64,000 bases of DNA, from the NCBI GenBank assembly GCA_002729885.1, contig PBUB01000014.1, positions 62,001-126,000 of the forward strand. Direction: 5' to 3'. Positions 60,713-64,000 of the stretch are shown here, piece after piece. The translations under genes were made by a program, and so were the position numbers. The first letter of the stretch is position 1. Every line of letters begins with the position of its first letter. This DNA comes from Spirochaetaceae bacterium (lineage in GTDB: Bacteria > Spirochaetota > Leptospiria > Leptospirales > Leptonemataceae). Under the pieces are notes generated by a model. That model saw only the letters and a list, made by a program, of their open reading frames with translations, was not told where the DNA came from and did no database searches.

Positions 60713-62395
60713 ATGATTCGATCAAAGAGAAGGCTAATCCAAGCCTCCATGACCGCCGCCATCTTTGCCTGGGTTCTGGGAGGAACCGAAGCAAGCGCGG
60801 AAGATGGAAAGCTCAAAATGCGGCTCGGTGCTGAGATATGGCCAAGATTTGAAATGCTGGATCGCCAACCTACAGGCCCGGATACAGCAGGCTCTGGCAG
60901 TGAGAATACCGGCTTTGGCCTGGGACGAGCTCGCTTTGATTTTCGCGGCCGACATTACAAGGGCAACGAAAAAGGAGTGGGGTTTAGATTCACACTGGAA
61001 CAGGAGCAAAATCCTCCGGATTCCTGTTCAGGCTTTAATTGCAGTAGCGATAATCCCTACTACATGAAGGTAAAATATGCCTTCGTAGACCTGCCGGTAA
61101 CAGACTGGATGTCTGTTCGATTCGGGCAGCAGCATACGCCGGTAGTGGATGGTCAGGCAGGAGTTTCCCTGCAGAAGATATGGGGTCACAGATATATCGC
61201 GAAGGCTCCCTGGGATGACTTTGGAACCTCGCCTTCTACAGAGCGAGGAATCAGTGCCCTGTTTTCCTTTGACTACTTTTCCGCTCACTTTCTGCTCTCC
61301 AACGGAGAAGGCAGCGATGCAAACAATGCTCAGGCAAGACTGAAAGGAATGACTACTCCTTCCAGTGTTCTGACTTCACTTAGCAATGGAGTTACTTCGA
61401 ACTATGGTCTGGACTTTACCGGAATGCTCAGCTTCAGCCCTCTGGGAAAGAAAGGAACACATAGAATTCACATAAACACTCCATTTCGCGTACAGAACGT
61501 TGTGGGACTTTCCGGTCAGGATACCAGCATGCCTGCCGTAGATGCCTGTACCAATTCGGTTACGATGGTCGCATCAGGACCTACGCCCACTGCAACTTGC
61601 GCGAACATTATGACTACCCTGAGACCGGCTATCTACAAGGGAAATTCCCGGGCCGCAAAGGATTACTACACAGGCGTGGAACTGGATTATGAACTTGTGA
61701 CTCCGGAATTCGAATCCACCATTGGTGCCGGATTCATTCAGAAAGTGGACCGTCGCGGAACCGCTTATCGAATCAGACCGGATGTAACTCTGAACGGAAC
61801 ATTTACAGATCTGGGAAACAACTATCTGTCCCAGGCAGACCAGCGCGGCGATATGGTATATCTATTCTGGCATGGTCGCTATCGCTTCCTGGGGGCCTTT
61901 GTTCGATTTGCTACAGGAAATGGTAGCGGCAGCACATCCAATAACCTGGCCACCCACGATAATAGAGATTACTGGCGTCAGATTCTTGCGCTGGATGCTG
62001 CAGATAATACCATCGGGAATCTCACTTATTCAGAAGCCCTGGCTGTAGATTTCGGCAGAGCCACTTTCACAGAATGGATCGCTGGAGTTACCTGGCATGT
62101 GAATGACTATTTCAAGGTCAGCCTTGGATGGTCTCAGGTTACTGCCACGGATTCACGCGGTGGACCGGCCAAATCCTCTGCCCTGGATGCATTTACACTT
62201 CCTGGTGGAGATACAATATCCGAAACCCTGGCAGATTCCAGCACCTTCGCACAGATCCCGACCTTCTACCAGAACCTGGGATACAACAGTTCCAGCGGAT
62301 TCAGAATCCAGGACTATTCAGGTCAAAAAGCAAGGGACCAGCAAATATTCATCCGCGCAAGCTTCAAGCTGGAAGGTGAATTCACTGTTGAGTAA
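60713..62395 (+). CDS. OprP/OprO-like outer-membrane porin
   Basis: ATG 60713 follows GGAG by six bases; the protein is 560 aa with a signal peptide (residues 1-29, cleavage near ASA-ED). The mature part opens KMRLGAEIWPRFEM and continues with paired amphipathic strands (FGLGRARFDFRG, VGFRFTLEQEQN, YMKVKYAFVDLPV, MSVRFGQQHTPVVDG, YYTGVELDYELVTPEF). It ends IFIRASFKLEGEFTVE. The layout RARFDFRG...KYAFVDL...RFGQ is that of phosphate-selective porin O/P-type barrels. Two Cys pairs (residues about 103-107 and 280-300) are unusual. It is monocistronic, between two terminators. Confidence 0.78.
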   Translation: MIRSKRRLIQASMTAAIFAWVLGGTEASAEDGKLKMRLGAEIWPRFEMLDRQPTGPDTAGSGSENTGFGLGRARFDFRGRHYKGNEKGVGFRFTLEQEQNPPDSCSGFNCSSDNPYYMKVKYAFVDLPVTDWMSVRFGQQHTPVVDGQAGVSLQKIWGHRYIAKAPWDDFGTSPSTERGISALFSFDYFSAHFLLSNGEGSDANNAQARLKGMTTPSSVLTSLSNGVTSNYGLDFTGMLSFSPLGKKGTHRIHINTPFRVQNVVGLSGQDTSMPAVDACTNSVTMVASGPTPTATCANIMTTLRPAIYKGNSRAAKDYYTGVELDYELVTPEFESTIGAGFIQKVDRRGTAYRIRPDVTLNGTFTDLGNNYLSQADQRGDMVYLFWHGRYRFLGAFVRFATGNGSGSTSNNLATHDNRDYWRQILALDAADNTIGNLTYSEALAVDFGRATFTEWIAGVTWHVNDYFKVSLGWSQVTATDSRGGPAKSSALDAFTLPGGDTISETLADSSTFAQIPTFYQNLGYNSSSGFRIQDYSGQKARDQQIFIRASFKLEGEFTVE

Positions 62396-62458
62396 GGTCT
62401 CTCTTTAAATAGTAGCAAGGCCTGGTTCCAGAAACCGGATCCGTGCTATTTGAATTCA

Positions 62459-62493
62459 AAAAAAGCGAAGAGTCTCTGGCTCTTCGCTTTTTT
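62459..62493. terminator. Strong bidirectional terminator
   Basis: AAAAAAGCGAAGAG (62459-62472) and CTCTTCGCTTTTTT (62480-62493) are exactly complementary around a 7-base loop, with A/T runs on both outer sides. It serves the porin gene (+) and probably the convergent desulfurase-like gene (stop at 62520). Confidence 0.9.
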
Positions 62494-62519
62494 CTTTGAG
62501 GTCGGCCGCGCAGATGCTC

Positions 62520-63668
62520 TCAATTTTTGCCATTGCTACCATTCAAGACATAGGTAAGGTTATCTATTAGCATGGAAACTTCTGCGGAAGTCGTGCTGGC
62601 GCCAAGGGAAATGCAGAGCGCCGTTGAGTTATCGTAAGTTCCTTTCCCCAGTTCCAGCAAAACCCTGGAAGGGCTATGAAGCCCCTCTTTGCCACAGAGA
62701 AAGCCCACTTCCTGATGGTTCTTGGCAATGTGAGTCATAACTCGATCCGGAGGCACGTCCGAAAGCAAGATGGCGGAGGTATTGGCCAATCTATTCTGAC
62801 CCTGGCCTATGAAAGAAATACCTGGAAGTTTGCTTCTGAGCTCTCGCTCGAACAGATCTCTCAACGTTTTCATTGAGGCCAGCTTCTGGGATAAATTTTC
62901 CTGGGTCCATGCCCAGGCCTGGGCCATGCACTGAATGCCCAACCTGTTGGGCATCCCGGGCCGCACATTCAGTTCCTCTCCAAAGAGCAGAGCCACCGGC
63001 GGCTGCTTTCTATAGAGCAAGGCGCCGGAGCCGGCCAGCCCACCAAACTTATGGCCGGACAAAGATATAGTATTGGCCCGACTACCAAACCAGGAAGGGC
63101 TGTATTTTCCAGGAATCTGGCTGGCATCGCAATGGAAATGGATTCCGAACTGTTCGCAGATGGAACCCACTTCTTCTACTGGCTGTACAGCACCGATTTC
63201 GCCGCTGGCATACATCATACTTACCAGCACCGTATCTGTGCCAGCATTATCCCGGATAAAGTCTACATCGGCTACACCGTTCGGATCACAGGGAATCAGA
63301 AGTACATCATAGCCAAGATTTCGAAGATACTTTGCCTGCTCGTAGATGCTGCTGTGTTCCAGTGCAAAGATCAGAACCTTGTTTCTCAGGAAGGATGCAT
63401 CGGTAAGACCGGAACCCATGTAACGATGATATAGAAATTCAAGCGCAAGACGATTGGACTCTGTGGCACCTGAGGTAAAGGCAATCTGGTATTCCTCCAG
63501 TCCGGGGCCACCGGCAATAGTGGTCCTGGCACTTTCCAGCCAGGCCGGAGAAGCACCCACCCTGGCTCCTGATAGAAGAGCCGGATCTGCATCAACCCAT
63601 TCAAGGATTCTATCCCGCATTCGGGGCTCCAGAGGAGCGGAGGAGTTGTAATTAAAGTAGCCTCGCAT
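62520..63668 (-). CDS. Cysteine-desulfurase-like class V aminotransferase
   Basis: The 382-aa PLP enzyme has the NifS/IscS pattern: YFNYNSSAPLEPRMRDRI, IAFTSGATESNRLALEFL, FALEHSSIYEQAKYL, DTVLVSMMYASGEIGAVQPV, HFHCDASQIPGKY, SLSGHKFGGLAGSGAL (PLP Lys) and a catalytic-loop Cys in GFLCGKEGLHSPSRVL. It resembles NifS-type desulfurases, which pass cysteine sulfur to Fe-S clusters or tRNA thiolation, but no iscU or mnmA gene is nearby and the loop (LCGKEG) is not the typical SACxS. It could be a more specialised relative. Confidence 0.78.
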   Translation of the reverse strand: MRGYFNYNSSAPLEPRMRDRILEWVDADPALLSGARVGASPAWLESARTTIAGGPGLEEYQIAFTSGATESNRLALEFLYHRYMGSGLTDASFLRNKVLIFALEHSSIYEQAKYLRNLGYDVLLIPCDPNGVADVDFIRDNAGTDTVLVSMMYASGEIGAVQPVEEVGSICEQFGIHFHCDASQIPGKYSPSWFGSRANTISLSGHKFGGLAGSGALLYRKQPPVALLFGEELNVRPGMPNRLGIQCMAQAWAWTQENLSQKLASMKTLRDLFERELRSKLPGISFIGQGQNRLANTSAILLSDVPPDRVMTHIAKNHQEVGFLCGKEGLHSPSRVLLELGKGTYDNSTALCISLGASTTSAEVSMLIDNLTYVLNGSNGKN

Positions 63669-63820
63669 TCAAGTGGTGATCACAATCGGAAAGGTATTTA
63701 CATTACTTTCCAACTGCTTCTTTGCCTCCCGGAGCTATTCTTGATTGTTTGCTCCATTCTGCTCGGATTCCATGGACCAGTTTCCAGTCAAAACCATTTG
63801 CATTTAGAAAAGAACATTAT

Positions 63821-64000
63821 TTAGAGTTCAAAGTTTCTCTATAGACGTTGAATGCCCGATGATCGTAACAACAAAAAATGACTTTTTCCAGAGTGCTCGC
63901 TTTGTTTATCGCATTGCGTACAGTACGCACAGCGACTGCTGCAGCCTCCTCCAGCGGATAGCCATAGACCCCGGTTGAAATAGAGGGAAAAGCAATGGAG
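63821..64000 (-). CDS. Macro-domain protein, C-terminal part (partial)
   Basis: On the minus strand the frame from base 64000 to the TAA at 63821-63823 encodes SIAFPSISTGVYGYPLEEAA followed by a helical stretch and VIFCCYDHRAFNVYRETLNS. The ISTGxxGYP segment is the ADP-ribose-binding loop of macro domains (YmdB/MacroD-like, which hydrolyse O-acetyl-ADP-ribose or mono-ADP-ribosyl groups). Only the C-terminal third lies in the window; the N-terminal NAANxxL motif would be outside. It was read by translating the edge directly. Confidence 0.8.

Noticed and set aside
60413..60713. Pho box upstream of the OprP/O-like porin
   Set aside because: TGTAACAG-like words are present but do not form properly spaced direct repeats of the PhoB consensus.
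1..64000. CRISPR arrays, tRNA or rRNA genes, insertion sequences
   Set aside because: No regular short repeat-spacer pattern, no cloverleaf or rRNA-like stretch, and no transposase motif was seen on reading either strand; a covariance search would be needed to exclude divergent RNAs.

Overview
The window looks like chromosomal DNA of a spirochaete, most probably of the order Leptospirales (Leptospira/Leptonema/Turneriella relatives). This is inferred from content, not from a marker gene. Four separate receptors carry 7TM-DISM-type membrane modules. There are many spirochaete-style lipoproteins with loose lipoboxes, a CarD-family regulator with a lysine-rich tail next to a PIN/TRAM protein, heptose biosynthesis (hldD) implying an LPS outer membrane, an OprP/OprO-like porin, and abundant c-di-GMP and cyclic-nucleotide proteins. 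No rRNA, tRNA, insertion sequence, prophage or CRISPR array was seen. Gene density is high, strands alternate often, and most transcription units hold one to three genes.

Layout. 1-8 kb: secreted esterase-like hydrolase, two overlapping CsgG-like lipoproteins, a metallo-beta-lactamase-fold hydrolase, an SDR reductase, a DUF1353 protein and small envelope proteins. 8-16 kb: a degenerate repeat tract, a Na/Pi symporter, a zinc-sensing type (CZB) diguanylate cyclase, RmuC, and a periplasmic-sensor GGDEF-EAL protein. 16-24 kb: PnuC coupled to an ABC exporter, MscL with a zinc ribbon, a 7TM-SpoIIE phosphatase, a DksA-like protein, a YpeA-like acetyltransferase, a ZIP transporter and a DUF2007-membrane-Asp-repeat protein. 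24-33 kb: lipoprotein pair, solitary ParA, HldD, alpha/beta hydrolase, and a phospholipase-A2-like lipoprotein lying between a LytTR response regulator and a 7TM LytS-like kinase. 33-40 kb: a single-chain biotin carboxylase/BCCP/carboxyltransferase, a histone-deacetylase-fold enzyme, a BioF-like synthase, DinB and PilZ proteins. 40-48 kb: two large hybrid histidine kinases, two orphan small genes and an FGE/SUMF1-like protein. 48-58 kb: TMEM220-like protein, FMN glutamate-synthase-like enzyme, a REC-class III nucleotide cyclase with an HDOD partner, divergent from a PrsW-type membrane protease fused to a cyclic-nucleotide-binding domain, then a degenerate EAL protein with a 7TM hybrid kinase. 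58-64 kb: CarD, PIN/TRAM, porin, cysteine-desulfurase-like enzyme and the end of a macro-domain gene.

How they fit together. The dominant theme is signalling: at least one CZB-GGDEF, one GGDEF-EAL, one PilZ and one degenerate EAL protein for c-di-GMP; one class III cyclase and one CNBD effector for cNMP; and five histidine-kinase/phosphatase receptors. The most coherent candidate for a new system is the divergent cyclase-HDOD / PrsW-CNBD locus at 50.6-54.6 kb. There, a phosphorelay-controlled cyclase could make the ligand that gates an intramembrane protease-like protein encoded next to it.
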